Shown piece by piece: positions 53,161-62,241 of a stretch of DNA of 64,000 bases. How positions within the stretch are numbered: the first letter of the stretch is position 1; every line of letters starts with the position of its first letter. The stretch is from Psychrobacter glacincola. GTDB lineage: Bacteria; Pseudomonadota; Gammaproteobacteria; Pseudomonadales; Moraxellaceae. The DNA is taken from contig NZ_CAJGZK010000002.1 of the NCBI RefSeq assembly GCF_904846215.1, forward strand, positions 62,001-126,000, given 5' to 3'. The translations under genes and the position numbers were made by a program. The notes under the pieces were generated by a model that was not told the DNA's origin, did no database searches, and was given only the letters and a program-made list of their open reading frames with translations.

Positions 53161-53347
53161 TACCTTATCGTTGCACACATCGGGTAAACCATCTGTTGTT
53201 TAATAACGATAAAACATACTTGGTCGATAGATGATTTTTCTTATTAGCAGCACAGCTCTTTATATGTGATTGTCTGCCTCTTAAACATCTGACAGAACTA
53301 AGATCGTTGTTAAATAAAATTGTCCTTAAAAAGTTTGGAGATAACAC

Positions 53348-53860
53348 ATGCGTTTAACTACTCGAGGCAGATATGCCGTGACCGCTTTGCTGGATTTGGC
53401 ATTACAAACCAGCCAACAAGACAGCGCAGTGTCTTTATCAGACATTGCCAAGCGGCAATCCATTTCTATCTCTTATCTTGAACAGTTATTCTCAAAACTT
53501 CGTAAGCGTGGTTTGGTGACCAGTATTCGCGGCGCAGCAGGCGGTTATTATCTAGCAAAGCCGCTTGATCAGATTGATGTGATGAGCATTATCTCTGCTG
53601 TCGATGAATCGGTTAATGCAATGCAGTGCGAAGGACGCGGCGACTGCCAAGGTGGTACAATGTGTCTGACTCATGATTTGTGGTGTGCATTATCAAATCA
53701 TGTAGAGCAGTACTTGAAAAATATAACATTAGCGCAATTATTAAACATGGAGCATGTGCAGTCTGTATCAGACCGTCAGCACAGCGATGCTCTAAAAGAT
53801 ATTTCTATAAAAGACATCAATACTATTACTTTATCGACCAGCGAGGCAAACCCAGCATGA
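53348..53860 (+). CDS. iscR: Iron-sulfur cluster regulator IscR
   Basis: This 170-residue Rrf2-family regulator has an N-terminal winged helix ('[20 protein letters not shown]', '[41 protein letters not shown]'). The cluster-binding cysteines are '[18 protein letters not shown]' (about residues 92-106). The C-terminal tail is longer than in E. coli. It represses the isc operon when carrying a [2Fe-2S] cluster. Its TGA overlaps the ATG of iscS (ATGA), so the two are translationally coupled. The promoter and IscR site are upstream. Confidence 0.97.
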   Translation: MRLTTRGRYAVTALLDLALQTSQQDSAVSLSDIAKRQSISISYLEQLFSKLRKRGLVTSIRGAAGGYYLAKPLDQIDVMSIISAVDESVNAMQCEGRGDCQGGTMCLTHDLWCALSNHVEQYLKNITLAQLLNMEHVQSVSDRQHSDALKDISIKDINTITLSTSEANPA

Positions 53861-55083
53861 GCCAACATAACACCCTTATATATCTAGATTATGCCGCCAC
53901 CACGCCAGTTGCTAAGTCAGTCGCTGCCAAGATGAGCGAATATCTGACGGTAGATGGCATCTTTGGTAACCCAGCATCACGCTCACATGGCTACGGCTGG
54001 CAAGCGGAAGAGGCAGTAGAAACGGCTCGTCAGCAAGTTGCTGAAGTGATCAATGCTGATCCACGCGAAATCGTCTTTACCTCTGGTGCGACAGAATCTG
54101 ATAACTTAGCCATCAAAGGCGCCGCTCATTTTTATCAGTCTCGCGGTAAGCATATTATTACCAGTAAAATTGAACATAAAGCCGTATTAGATACTTGCCG
54201 TGAGCTTGAGCAAGAAGGTTTTGATATTACCTATCTTGAGCCACAGCCAAGTACGGGTATGATTTTACCAGAGCAAGTGAAAGCCGCTTTACGTGAAGAT
54301 ACGATTTTAGTATCACTCATGATGGTGAATAATGAGCTTGGTACGATTACTGATGTCGCCGCTATTGGCGAAATCACGCGTGAAGCGGGTGTTGTTTTCC
54401 ACGTTGATGGGGCACAGTCTGTTGGTAAAGTACTCATCAACCTTGCAGAGATGAAAATTGACTTGATGAGCTTCTCAGGCCATAAAGCTTACGGTCCTAA
54501 AGGTATCGGTGCTCTATTCGTTAGTCGCAAGCCACGTATTCGCCTAAAAGCCGAGCAGCATGGCGGTGGTCATGAGCGCGGCATGCGTTCAGGTACTTTA
54601 CCGACCCATCAAATCGTAGGTCTTGGCGCAGCATTTGAGCTAGCCAATCAGCGCTATCAAGAAGACAATGCTCATGCGGCAAAATTACGCCAAAAACTGT
54701 GGGATGGTCTACAAGATATCGAAGAGATTTATCTAAACGGTGATTTAGAGAATAGTGTACCGAATATTGTAAATATCAGCTTTAATTTTGTTGAAGGCGA
54801 GTCACTGATGATGTCGCTAAAAGACTTAGCGGTGTCATCAGGTTCAGCCTGTACGTCAGCGACTCTAGAGCCATCATACGTACTGCGCGCTATTGGTCGC
54901 CCAGACGAGTTGGCACATAGCTCAATCCGCTTTAGTTTCGGGCGCTACACCACCGAAGAAGATATTGATACGGTTATCACCCAGATGCATCAAGCCGTTG
55001 ATAAATTACGTGCATTATCGCCACTTTGGGATATGTATCAAGAAGGTGTTGATTTAGACTCAGTAGAATGGTCTGAGCACTAA
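53857..55083 (+). CDS. iscS: Cysteine desulfurase
   Basis: This 408-residue PLP enzyme removes sulfur from cysteine for Fe-S assembly and tRNA thiolation. Motifs are '[14 protein letters not shown]', '[15 protein letters not shown]', the PLP-lysine in '[14 protein letters not shown]' and the active-site Cys loop '[17 protein letters not shown]'. A longer open frame from 53680 runs inside iscR and is not used; the ATG at 53857 overlaps the iscR stop. The ends match group I IscS. Confidence 0.98.
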   Translation: MSQHNTLIYLDYAATTPVAKSVAAKMSEYLTVDGIFGNPASRSHGYGWQAEEAVETARQQVAEVINADPREIVFTSGATESDNLAIKGAAHFYQSRGKHIITSKIEHKAVLDTCRELEQEGFDITYLEPQPSTGMILPEQVKAALREDTILVSLMMVNNELGTITDVAAIGEITREAGVVFHVDGAQSVGKVLINLAEMKIDLMSFSGHKAYGPKGIGALFVSRKPRIRLKAEQHGGGHERGMRSGTLPTHQIVGLGAAFELANQRYQEDNAHAAKLRQKLWDGLQDIEEIYLNGDLENSVPNIVNISFNFVEGESLMMSLKDLAVSSGSACTSATLEPSYVLRAIGRPDELAHSSIRFSFGRYTTEEDIDTVITQMHQAVDKLRALSPLWDMYQEGVDLDSVEWSEH

Positions 55084-55306
55084 TACTCAATTTAAGCTTT
55101 ATAATTTAAAAATAATGATCAAAGCGATATTTTTATTCATAAAAAGTACTTTTAAAAATAGAAATATCGCCATAGCCAACGAATCAGACAATTATAAATC
55201 CAGTTTTTATAAATATATGTTTGACCCCAATTATCGATGAGCCAGTAACCCATTAACGACGACAGTCATTAAATGACAGCTCATCATCTAACCAGGAGAA
55301 AACCCC

Positions 55307-55693
55307 ATGGCCTATAGTGACCAAGTTATCGATCATTACGAAAATCCACGCAACGTTGGCAATCTTGATAAAAATGCCAAAAACGTCGGCACTGGCATGG
55401 TTGGCGCACCAGCCTGTGGTGATGTCATGCGCTTACAAATCCAAGTCGATGATAACGGTATTATCGAAGATGCACGCTTCAAAACTTACGGCTGCGGTTC
55501 AGCCATTGCCTCAAGCTCGCTCGTTACTGAGTGGCTAAAAGGCAAAAGCTTGGATCAAGCTGGTGAAATTAAGAACAGTCACATTGCTGAAGAATTGGCA
55601 TTACCACCAGTAAAAGTGCATTGCTCAGTCCTTGCAGAAGATGCTATTAAAGCGGCTATTAGCGACTATAAAGGCAAGCATGTTCCTGCTTAA
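55307..55693 (+). CDS. iscU: Iron-sulfur scaffold protein
   Basis: This 128-residue scaffold has 'MAYSDQVIDHYENPRNVG', 'PACGDVMRLQI', 'KTYGCGSAIASSS' and 'LPPVKVHCSVLAEDAIKAAI', which supply the three cluster Cys and the LPPVK HscA-binding motif. AGGAG precedes ATG. A 223-base gap separates it from iscS. The cluster continues with iscA after a hairpin. Confidence 0.98.
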   Translation: MAYSDQVIDHYENPRNVGNLDKNAKNVGTGMVGAPACGDVMRLQIQVDDNGIIEDARFKTYGCGSAIASSSLVTEWLKGKSLDQAGEIKNSHIAEELALPPVKVHCSVLAEDAIKAAISDYKGKHVPA

Positions 55694-55810
55694 GCCCAGT
55701 CGTCGTTAAAATGACCAGCTATATTAAGCCGTGTGTAAGCGGTTTAATATATAGTATTTAGCAACTTGTTCTCTGTATGAAAGCGCAAGCTGCCAAAAAG
55801 CGGCTAACGC

Positions 55811-55850
55811 CAAGGAGGTGACAATGACGCTTATGTAATTGTCACCTTTT
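55811..55850 (+). promoter_or_regulatory. iscU-iscA hairpin containing a strong ribosome site and tiny ORF
   Basis: The perfect 10-bp stem AGGTGACAAT/ATTGTCACCT (loop of 12) is followed by TTTT. The left arm overlaps AAGGAGGTG, and the loop includes an ATG opening a four-codon frame (Met-Thr-Leu-Met-stop). It could be a partial terminator or an attenuator adjusting iscA-hscBA-fdx levels. Confidence 0.6.
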
Positions 55851-55911
55851 ATTTATTTCGTTATTTATTTTGAATTTTTATCCCTATTATTGATAGTCAA
55901 TGGGAGTTGGC

Positions 55912-56232
55912 ATGATTGAAATGACAGAACGCGCCGCTCAACATGTGCGTGAGTTTTTGGACAATCGCGGTAAAGGCGAAGGTATACGCGTGGGTATTCG
56001 TACGGCAGGATGTTCAGGCTTGGCTTATGTTTTAGAGTTCGTCGATATCCCTGATGAAAACGACACCCGTTATGAAAGCCTTGGAGTCAGTATTTTTATT
56101 GACCCTAAAAGCTTGGTATATCTCGATGGTTTATTGATGGATTATGAAAAAGAAGGTCTCAATGAAGGCTTTAAATTCAGCAATCCCAATCAAAAAGGCG
56201 AATGTGGCTGCGGTGAGTCCTTTACGGTATAA
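55912..56232 (+). CDS. iscA: Iron-sulfur cluster assembly protein IscA
   Basis: This 106-residue A-type carrier has '[40 protein letters not shown]' and the C-terminal '[11 protein letters not shown]', with the three conserved Cys. An ATG at 55900 exists, but GGGAG is placed for 55912, whose product matches the family N-terminus. It passes clusters to apoproteins. Confidence 0.95.
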   Translation: MIEMTERAAQHVREFLDNRGKGEGIRVGIRTAGCSGLAYVLEFVDIPDENDTRYESLGVSIFIDPKSLVYLDGLLMDYEKEGLNEGFKFSNPNQKGECGCGESFTV

Positions 56233-56292
56233 CCGTTTTTATTATACAAAGTAGAAGCCCTTAAAATAATAAATAAAATAGAGGCAGATGAT

Positions 56293-56874
56293 ATGACAGA
56301 TAGCACGTTAGAGCCACAGTTTGATAACTTTTTTGCTCTGTTTGAGCAGCCTGTTCAGTTTGATATTGTACAAGACAGCTTAGATCAGCGTTTACGTGTT
56401 TTGCAAAAACGCTATCATCCTGACAATGTTGCAAAAGATGGAGCTAATCCTGCAAAAGCACAGCAGCAATCTGAGCAAGCATCAGCGCTTATTAATCAGG
56501 GTTACCAAACCTTGAGTGCCCCTGATAGTCGAGCCAGTTACTTGCTAGATATGGCAGGTCAAGCGCAAAATTTGGAGCATTCCATCGCAGATTTGGATTT
56601 TTTAGAAGACGCTATGGAAATGCGTATGGATTTGGACGACGCTATTGGTGCTCGAGACATAGCAACGCTAAAGCAGTTACATCCACAGATTACAGAACGT
56701 CTAGCAAAGCAGTCAGCAAGCTTTAAAAACGCTTATGAGATTCAAGACTGGCAAACCGCTATTGATGCAACCCAAAAGTTAAAGTTTTTGGTGAAGTTAA
56801 ATGCTGACGTCGTGACAGCCATTGATGCAATCTCGGCGGCTACACATTTAGATGACGATGATTTATACGTTTAG
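56293..56874 (+). CDS. hscB: Co-chaperone HscB (Hsc20)
   Basis: This 193-residue J-type co-chaperone brings IscU to HscA. The J domain has 'LQKRYHPDNVAKDG' (HPD), followed by a coiled C-terminal domain that binds IscU. It lies 60 bases after iscA with AGAGG before the ATG, in one operon with hscA and fdx. Confidence 0.93.
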   Translation: MTDSTLEPQFDNFFALFEQPVQFDIVQDSLDQRLRVLQKRYHPDNVAKDGANPAKAQQQSEQASALINQGYQTLSAPDSRASYLLDMAGQAQNLEHSIADLDFLEDAMEMRMDLDDAIGARDIATLKQLHPQITERLAKQSASFKNAYEIQDWQTAIDATQKLKFLVKLNADVVTAIDAISAATHLDDDDLYV

Positions 56875-57140
56875 TTGTTGTGCTTTAATCGCCTGTTACT
56901 ACCATTAGCAACACCTTGGCAGACATTTAAAATGCATTTCAGCAATTTTAAAAAGTGACGGTTAAAGTAGCACCAATTATCTCGTATAATCTTGACTGCA
57001 AAAGCCTTTAATAGCTAATTTCTAATAGCTAATTTCCATATTTGAGCATTTATAGCAAAACTATTTTATGTTGTACTGATGGTAGTCGATCTATCATCTT
57101 TGTATCATTTCACTTATTCATTTTATCTTTGAGTTATCTT

Positions 57141-59018
57141 ATGTCCTTAATGCAAATTGCTGAACCCAATCAAAGCACCCGACCTCACCAGCATCGTTTT
57201 GGCCTAGGCATTGACCTTGGTACGACGCGTTCATTGGTCGCCGTGGTACGCTCAGGCAAGGCACAAGTTTTGCAAGCAAGCACAGCGACAGATACCTTAT
57301 TGCCTTCTGTGGTGTATTATCCAAGTGAAGGTAGCCCATTGGTTGGCTCAGAAGCCCTCGCCCATGTCATAGACGACCCAAGCAACACCATTATTTCATC
57401 TAAGCGATTTATGGGTCGCAGCCAAGCTGATATTAAATTCTCTCATCCTTATGAGTTAAGCGGTGGCAAAGATGAAATGCCTACTTTTATCACTGCGCAG
57501 GGAGCCGTATCTCCTGTTGAAGTGTCAGCGCGTATCTTAGCAGCGCTTGAACAGCGTGCTGCTCACGCATTGCCTAAGGATAGCATTCAAGGTGCGGTCA
57601 TTACCGTGCCTGCCTATTTTGATGAAGCACAGCGTCAAGCGACTAAAGATGCCGCTCAAGCAGCCGGTATCAAAGTACTGCGTCTATTGAACGAGCCTAC
57701 TGCAGCTGCTGTCGCTTATGGTCTTGACCAAGCGACCGATGCGGGCGTTGAGAAACATTACCTTATCTATGATTTGGGCGGTGGTACGTTTGATGTGTCT
57801 ATTTTAAAGCTAAACGATGGCGTTTTTGAAGTACTGGCAACAGGTGGTAACAGTGCGCTTGGCGGCGATGATATCGATCGTTTATTAACTAAATGGCTAA
57901 TCGAACAGTTGAATATCGACCCAAAAGACGTTAGCCTGCATGACAAGTCGATACTCGCCCAACAAGCCAAAGCTTATAAACAAGCACTGACGGATACTGA
58001 GCAAGTCGATATTGATATCGTCGTGAATGAGCAATCTTTTAAGGGTATCTTACGCCGTGAAGATTTATTTGCCATTGTAGAACCTGTTAGTCGCCGTACT
58101 TTGAGTGTCTGCGAGCAAGTCTTACGTGATGCTAAACTCTCAACAGCCGATTTGGATGAAGTTATTTTGGTGGGTGGCTCAACCCGTATGCCGGCGATTC
58201 AACAAGTGGTTGCCGATTTTTTTGCAAAGCAGCCGCTTTGTCGCCTCAATCCAGATGAAGTGGTCGCTTTAGGTGCGGCACAAACTGCACATCAATTGAT
58301 TAATGGTGATAGTTATAATAGTTTATTGTTGTTAGATATCACTCCGCTATCGCTTGGTCTTGAAACCATGGGCGGTTTGGTTGAGGTACTTATTCCGCGT
58401 AACACACCCATTCCAGTCAAAAAGCGCCAAGTGTTTACCACTTATCAAGACGGGCAAACCGGCATGGTCATTCATGTCGTGCAGGGCGAGCGTGAAACCG
58501 TCGATAACTGCCGCTCACTGGGACGTTTTGAGTTATATGGCATTCCCCCTATGAAGGCGGGATTTGCCCGTGTTGAAGTAACTTTTAGTATTGATGCTAA
58601 TGGTCAGCTGACGGTTAGTGCGCAAGAAACCACCACCAAGACCGAAAGTAAAATTGAGATTGTGCCCTCTTATGGCTTGTCTGATGAACAAAAAGAGCAG
58701 TTACTCATTGCAGGCTTTAAATATGCTGAAGAAGATAAAAATGCACGTTCATTGATTGAAACCAAGGTTGAATCAGAACGTGAGATACTGGCGCTGCAAT
58801 CGGCACTGAAAGATTTTGCCGCTTTACTCTCAGAAGAAGCTAAGCAGTCTTTGGCGCAAACCATGCAAGACTTGCAAGCTGCGCTTGGTACGGATGATTT
58901 AAGTCTTATTGACGCAAAAAAACTGGCGCTTAAGCCGCATAGCGACGCCTTTGCTGCTCTTATTATGAATCAAAGTGTCAAGACCAGTATGGCAGGCACC
59001 AGTGCCCAAGACTGGTAA
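57141..59018 (+). CDS. hscA: Fe-S assembly chaperone HscA
   Basis: This 625-residue Hsp70-type chaperone has 'FGLGIDLGTTRSLVAVV', 'AVITVPAYFDEAQRQATKDAA', 'YDLGGGTFDVSIL' and 'VILVGGSTRMPAIQQVV', followed by the substrate-binding domain. It acts on IscU via LPPVK. The frame from 57042 would add a hydrophobic N-terminal stretch not found in the family; the ATG at 57141 is preferred. A TATAAT promoter (about 56985) and a short tandem duplication (57007-57036) lie upstream, so it may also be transcribed separately from hscB. Confidence 0.96.
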   Translation: MSLMQIAEPNQSTRPHQHRFGLGIDLGTTRSLVAVVRSGKAQVLQASTATDTLLPSVVYYPSEGSPLVGSEALAHVIDDPSNTIISSKRFMGRSQADIKFSHPYELSGGKDEMPTFITAQGAVSPVEVSARILAALEQRAAHALPKDSIQGAVITVPAYFDEAQRQATKDAAQAAGIKVLRLLNEPTAAAVAYGLDQATDAGVEKHYLIYDLGGGTFDVSILKLNDGVFEVLATGGNSALGGDDIDRLLTKWLIEQLNIDPKDVSLHDKSILAQQAKAYKQALTDTEQVDIDIVVNEQSFKGILRREDLFAIVEPVSRRTLSVCEQVLRDAKLSTADLDEVILVGGSTRMPAIQQVVADFFAKQPLCRLNPDEVVALGAAQTAHQLINGDSYNSLLLLDITPLSLGLETMGGLVEVLIPRNTPIPVKKRQVFTTYQDGQTGMVIHVVQGERETVDNCRSLGRFELYGIPPMKAGFARVEVTFSIDANGQLTVSAQETTTKTESKIEIVPSYGLSDEQKEQLLIAGFKYAEEDKNARSLIETKVESEREILALQSALKDFAALLSEEAKQSLAQTMQDLQAALGTDDLSLIDAKKLALKPHSDAFAALIMNQSVKTSMAGTSAQDW

Positions 59019-59116
59019 CCAAGATGCTTTACCATATTGCTGACATGTCAAATTAAGCATATTTTTTATACTTTTAGATTTTATTTTAAACGGATTAGCA
59101 CTGGATAGACTACCTT

Positions 59117-59455
59117 ATGCCAAAAATCACTGTACTACCCCATCATGAAATTTGCCCTGAAGGCATCGAAGTTGAATTAGCAGCAGGCGAAAATTTATGT
59201 AAAGCCTTACTCGAAAAAGGCATCAAGATTGAGCATGCTTGCGAGATGTCAAAAGCTTGTACGACTTGCCATGTCGTCGTACGTAAAGGTTTTAATAGCT
59301 TGGATGAGATGGATGATATCGAAGCGGACTTACTCGATCGTGCTTGGGGACTAGAGCCTGATTCACGCTTGTCTTGTCAGGTTATGCTTGAAGATGACGA
59401 TTTAGTCATTGAGATTCCAAAGTACACTTTGAACCATGCTAAAGAGAATCACTAA
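59117..59455 (+). CDS. fdx: [2Fe-2S] ferredoxin
   Basis: This 112-residue adrenodoxin-type ferredoxin is of the isc cluster. The cluster Cys are in 'IEHACEMSKACTTCHVVV' and 'SRLSCQVML'. It donates electrons during Fe-S assembly. It is the last gene of the cluster seen here; no iscX follows. A terminator lies beyond element copy 5. Confidence 0.96.
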   Translation: MPKITVLPHHEICPEGIEVELAAGENLCKALLEKGIKIEHACEMSKACTTCHVVVRKGFNSLDEMDDIEADLLDRAWGLEPDSRLSCQVMLEDDDLVIEIPKYTLNHAKENH

Positions 59456-59508
59456 TTATTGACGACTTTACTTATTGGTTCTGCTTAAGCGCGGCGCATT
59501 GTTAATGC

Positions 59509-59646
59509 TATAGTCAGGGAAAAGTAATATCGATACATCAAGTACTGCTGATATTCATTTTTCTTGCTTGCTGTGCCTACGCAGACAGAGGCTGCAAAAA
59601 ATTTATATCAGCAGCACTGTAGCGTTTTTGAGATATTTTAACTATA
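59509..59646 (+). mobile_element. Miniature inverted-repeat element, copy 5
   Basis: The element has 138 bases and lies 53 bases after fdx. Its hairpin arms read TGCTGATAT/ATATCAGCA, against GCTGGTA/TACCAGC in copies 3 and 4, so the G:C to A:T change is matched on both sides. The core GCAGACAGAGGCTGC is the same. Confidence 0.85.
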
Positions 59647-59660
59647 TATGTAATACTCAT

Positions 59661-59697
59661 AAAAAAGCCAACTATGTCTTATAGCTGGCTTTTTTCT
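59661..59697. terminator. fdx terminator
   Basis: The stem AAAAAAGCCAACTAT/ATAGCTGGCTTTTTT with one mismatch lies between fdx and the convergent cyclase gene. Confidence 0.85.
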
Positions 59698-59793
59698 ATT
59701 CTAATATCTGACACTTAAAACTGTAACTTTCAATAATCACAATCTATTCATGAGCAAAGAAAATCATTTATAAACATATAATATGGCTATAAA

Positions 59794-61215
59794 TTATTTA
59801 TGATGATGCCTTTCTTTTTTGCTGGCTGCGTCAATTTCAATAGCGGCAGACTTTTCTTCTTGCTCTATACGAGCAAGAGCAAGATTAAGACGACTTCTAA
59901 TATCTTGATAATCGTTATCTTGCATGTCTCTAAAATTCAAATGCAGGTTAAAACCTGGAAGCGTATGGTCTACCCATTTCGACAATTTACCTTTATTCTC
60001 ATCTGGATCCAGCACTCTCCAAGCACTTACCTTATCATCGAATCCTTTTAACGGAAAAGCACCTGCATATTCGCAATCAAAATCATGAGCGATATAATCG
60101 TGAGTGCTTTCGCTAATGTATATCTCACCCTTACCAGCGACAGCTTCAAGCCTTGAAGCCAGATTTGCCTCTTTACCAATGAGCGTATAGCTCAGACGAT
60201 TATTACTACCAAAGTTGCCGACATGACAGTAGCCTGTGGTAATGCCAATCCGTATATATAGCCCCTCAAAGCCCATCAGTCGCCATTTTTGTCGTAGTGT
60301 GCGCATCTCACGGCGCATATCTATTGCCATAGCTACGCAGTCTAGTGCATCTTGACGAGGACCACGGCTGTTTGGCTCACCAAAAAAACACACCATGCCA
60401 TCGCCAATGAACTTATCTAGTACTGCCCCATGTTTATTGGCAATCAAAGTCATACAATGCATATAAGTGTTTAAGATATCAGCCAAATTATCTGCACTTA
60501 GGCTATCAGACAGCTCCGTAAAACCGACGATATCTGAAAACATAATCGTCAGCTTAGCACGTTTATTAACAACAGTAACCGGACTGTCCGCTTTAACAAT
60601 AGGTTCCCATACTTGCGGTGGTATAAAACGGGTCAACTTATTGATCACCGACACCATCGTACTTAAACGCCCAACCACTTGCTCAGCACGTGCTTCATAA
60701 TGGACATACTCACGATATATATGGCGAAAATGACAAAGTATCACGAGCATTGTTGACAGCAGAATAATAGGGGTAATCCAACTGGTATGACAATCTATCT
60801 CTACACTATTCAAAATCACACTAACATAGTAAAAAATAATGACAGTGACGACGGCTACAGAAATCAGCTTTAGATGATTCTCAGGACTACTAATAATGAT
60901 ACGCAATCCAATCAACGCCGCCAAACTTAATGAGATAATAGGACAAAGCTGAATAGAACCAATGACCACAGACAATAAAATAATAACAATATTAGACGTC
61001 CAAAAGCTTTTTTGACGACGAAAGTTATAAATTAAAATCATAAGGCTAGGTAAGCAGACGACGATTAAAAGCGCCATTGAAGTTGGACTGAAGTCAAAAT
61101 GGATAGCGAGCAGTATCACGCTTAGTATCAGAACAAAGACTTCAGGATAATCAAATCGACAGACATCATTACCCTGTATAGATTTTTTTGGGCTAAATGT
61201 GTCTAAAAGGGCCAT
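59794..61215 (-). CDS. Class III adenylate/guanylate cyclase with membrane domain
   Basis: This is a 473-residue protein. The N-terminal half has about six hydrophobic helices ('VFVLILSVILLAIHF', 'IVIILLSVVIGSIQL', 'AALIGLRIIIS'), so it is an integral membrane protein. The C-terminal class III cyclase domain (about residues 215-400) has 'KLTIMFSDIVGFTELSD' (metal-binding Asp) and 'DKFIGDGMVCFFGEP' (second Asp). 'YTLIGKEANLASRLEAVAG' supplies the transition-state Asn/Arg. It probably makes cAMP for a CRP/Vfr-like receptor; the ligand of the membrane part is unknown. It is a stand-alone gene. Confidence 0.9.
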   Translation of the reverse strand: MALLDTFSPKKSIQGNDVCRFDYPEVFVLILSVILLAIHFDFSPTSMALLIVVCLPSLMILIYNFRRQKSFWTSNIVIILLSVVIGSIQLCPIISLSLAALIGLRIIISSPENHLKLISVAVVTVIIFYYVSVILNSVEIDCHTSWITPIILLSTMLVILCHFRHIYREYVHYEARAEQVVGRLSTMVSVINKLTRFIPPQVWEPIVKADSPVTVVNKRAKLTIMFSDIVGFTELSDSLSADNLADILNTYMHCMTLIANKHGAVLDKFIGDGMVCFFGEPNSRGPRQDALDCVAMAIDMRREMRTLRQKWRLMGFEGLYIRIGITTGYCHVGNFGSNNRLSYTLIGKEANLASRLEAVAGKGEIYISESTHDYIAHDFDCEYAGAFPLKGFDDKVSAWRVLDPDENKGKLSKWVDHTLPGFNLHLNFRDMQDNDYQDIRSRLNLALARIEQEEKSAAIEIDAASKKERHHHK

Positions 61216-61568
61216 GATAGCTATTCGCTTAAACCAGAAAAATCATTAAAAGTACTCATAAAAATAATATAGGTTGTGCGCCCTATCTTTATAAACGATA
61301 TTTACGCTTATAAATACTATAAGAGAAAGTAAACAGTAAGCTTGTATATTATACGTTTTTATTTTATTAACAGCTATGTTATTGGCGCCTCAAAGCATAC
61401 CGTTCGTCACTCATTATGTTGTCATAAGCCAATTAAATTATCGTCGTCATGTCTTCATACTAAACAAAAGCGCCAAATTCGAGCTAAAAGCAAAAAAGCC
61501 AGATGCTATATCTGACCTATTTTGACTAACATTTATCGAGCTATTTTAGGTTCTAAATAAGTATTTGA
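61216..61568. other. Cyclase upstream region, nothing recognised
   Basis: The region has 353 AT-rich bases. A weak hairpin near 61499-61530 (AAAAGCCAGATGC/TATCTGAC) may end the HIT gene. No gene is supported. Confidence 0.4.
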
Positions 61569-62000
61569 TTACATTTGCCAATCAAACGGCATTTGATGAT
61601 GACCTCGTAGCGCCATCATCAAAGTCTGCTGCATTTGCGCCAATACCTCTTTGGTATAAGGTATCGCAGGAACGCCCCATACTGGATTTGGCCACTGCAT
61701 GTCGTTTTGATAGCGGACGATATGATGAAAATGTAGCTGCGGTACTTGATTGCCGAGCGCTGCCACATTCATTTTATCGGCTTGGAAAGTCTTGGCAAGT
61801 TGGCTTGATAACCAGCTTGATTCACGCAAAAACTGTGTTTGGTCTGCCTCAGACAACTCGTACAACTCTTTGATACCTGATACGCGTGGTAATAATATCA
61901 ACCATGGAAACTGGCAGTCATTGATTAAACGACAGGTCGATAAGGGGAAGTCCCCCACTAAGAAACTATCAGCAGCAAGTTTATGATGAAGTTGGAACAT
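61569..62000 (-). CDS. HIT-family protein
   Basis: This 143-residue protein resembles the HIT (histidine triad) family subgroup common in Pseudomonas and relatives. 'LINDCQFPWLILLPRVSGIKELYEL' is followed by 'VPQLHFHHIVRYQNDMQWPNPVWG'. The active motif reads H-F-H-H rather than the classical alternating triad, which is normal for this subgroup. It is likely a nucleotide-binding hydrolase with an unknown substrate. It converges on the cyclase gene's promoter side and stands alone. Confidence 0.87.
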   Translation of the reverse strand: MFQLHHKLAADSFLVGDFPLSTCRLINDCQFPWLILLPRVSGIKELYELSEADQTQFLRESSWLSSQLAKTFQADKMNVAALGNQVPQLHFHHIVRYQNDMQWPNPVWGVPAIPYTKEVLAQMQQTLMMALRGHHQMPFDWQM

Positions 62001-62241
62001 AATGACGGTTCTCTTGTTATGACACTTGAATAAAAGAAATTGGAATATAGAAAAGCAAAATTTAATTCACTAAAACATTTGATTCACTAAAACACAGTAG
62101 GCTAAATATAGGGTGTCGCTATTTTATCAGTTATCCAACCGATAAAATAGCGCCATGACTTGATTGACTCGACGTTCTATCTTATCAATACCCCGTTCAC
62201 CTACTTAGCTGATCTAATTGGCGGAAAGCAACTGTCGAAAA

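Larger units (their letters stand above)
52955..53347. other. Spacer with terminator and iscR promoter
   Basis: The spacer has 393 bases. The terminator of the SCP2-like gene (53019-53058) and the iscR promoter (53131-53160) are annotated separately. Nothing else is seen. Confidence 0.55.

Noticed and set aside
57007..57036. Tandem TAATAGCTAATTTC upstream of hscA
   Set aside because: Two copies only, AT-rich; likely slippage rather than an operator.
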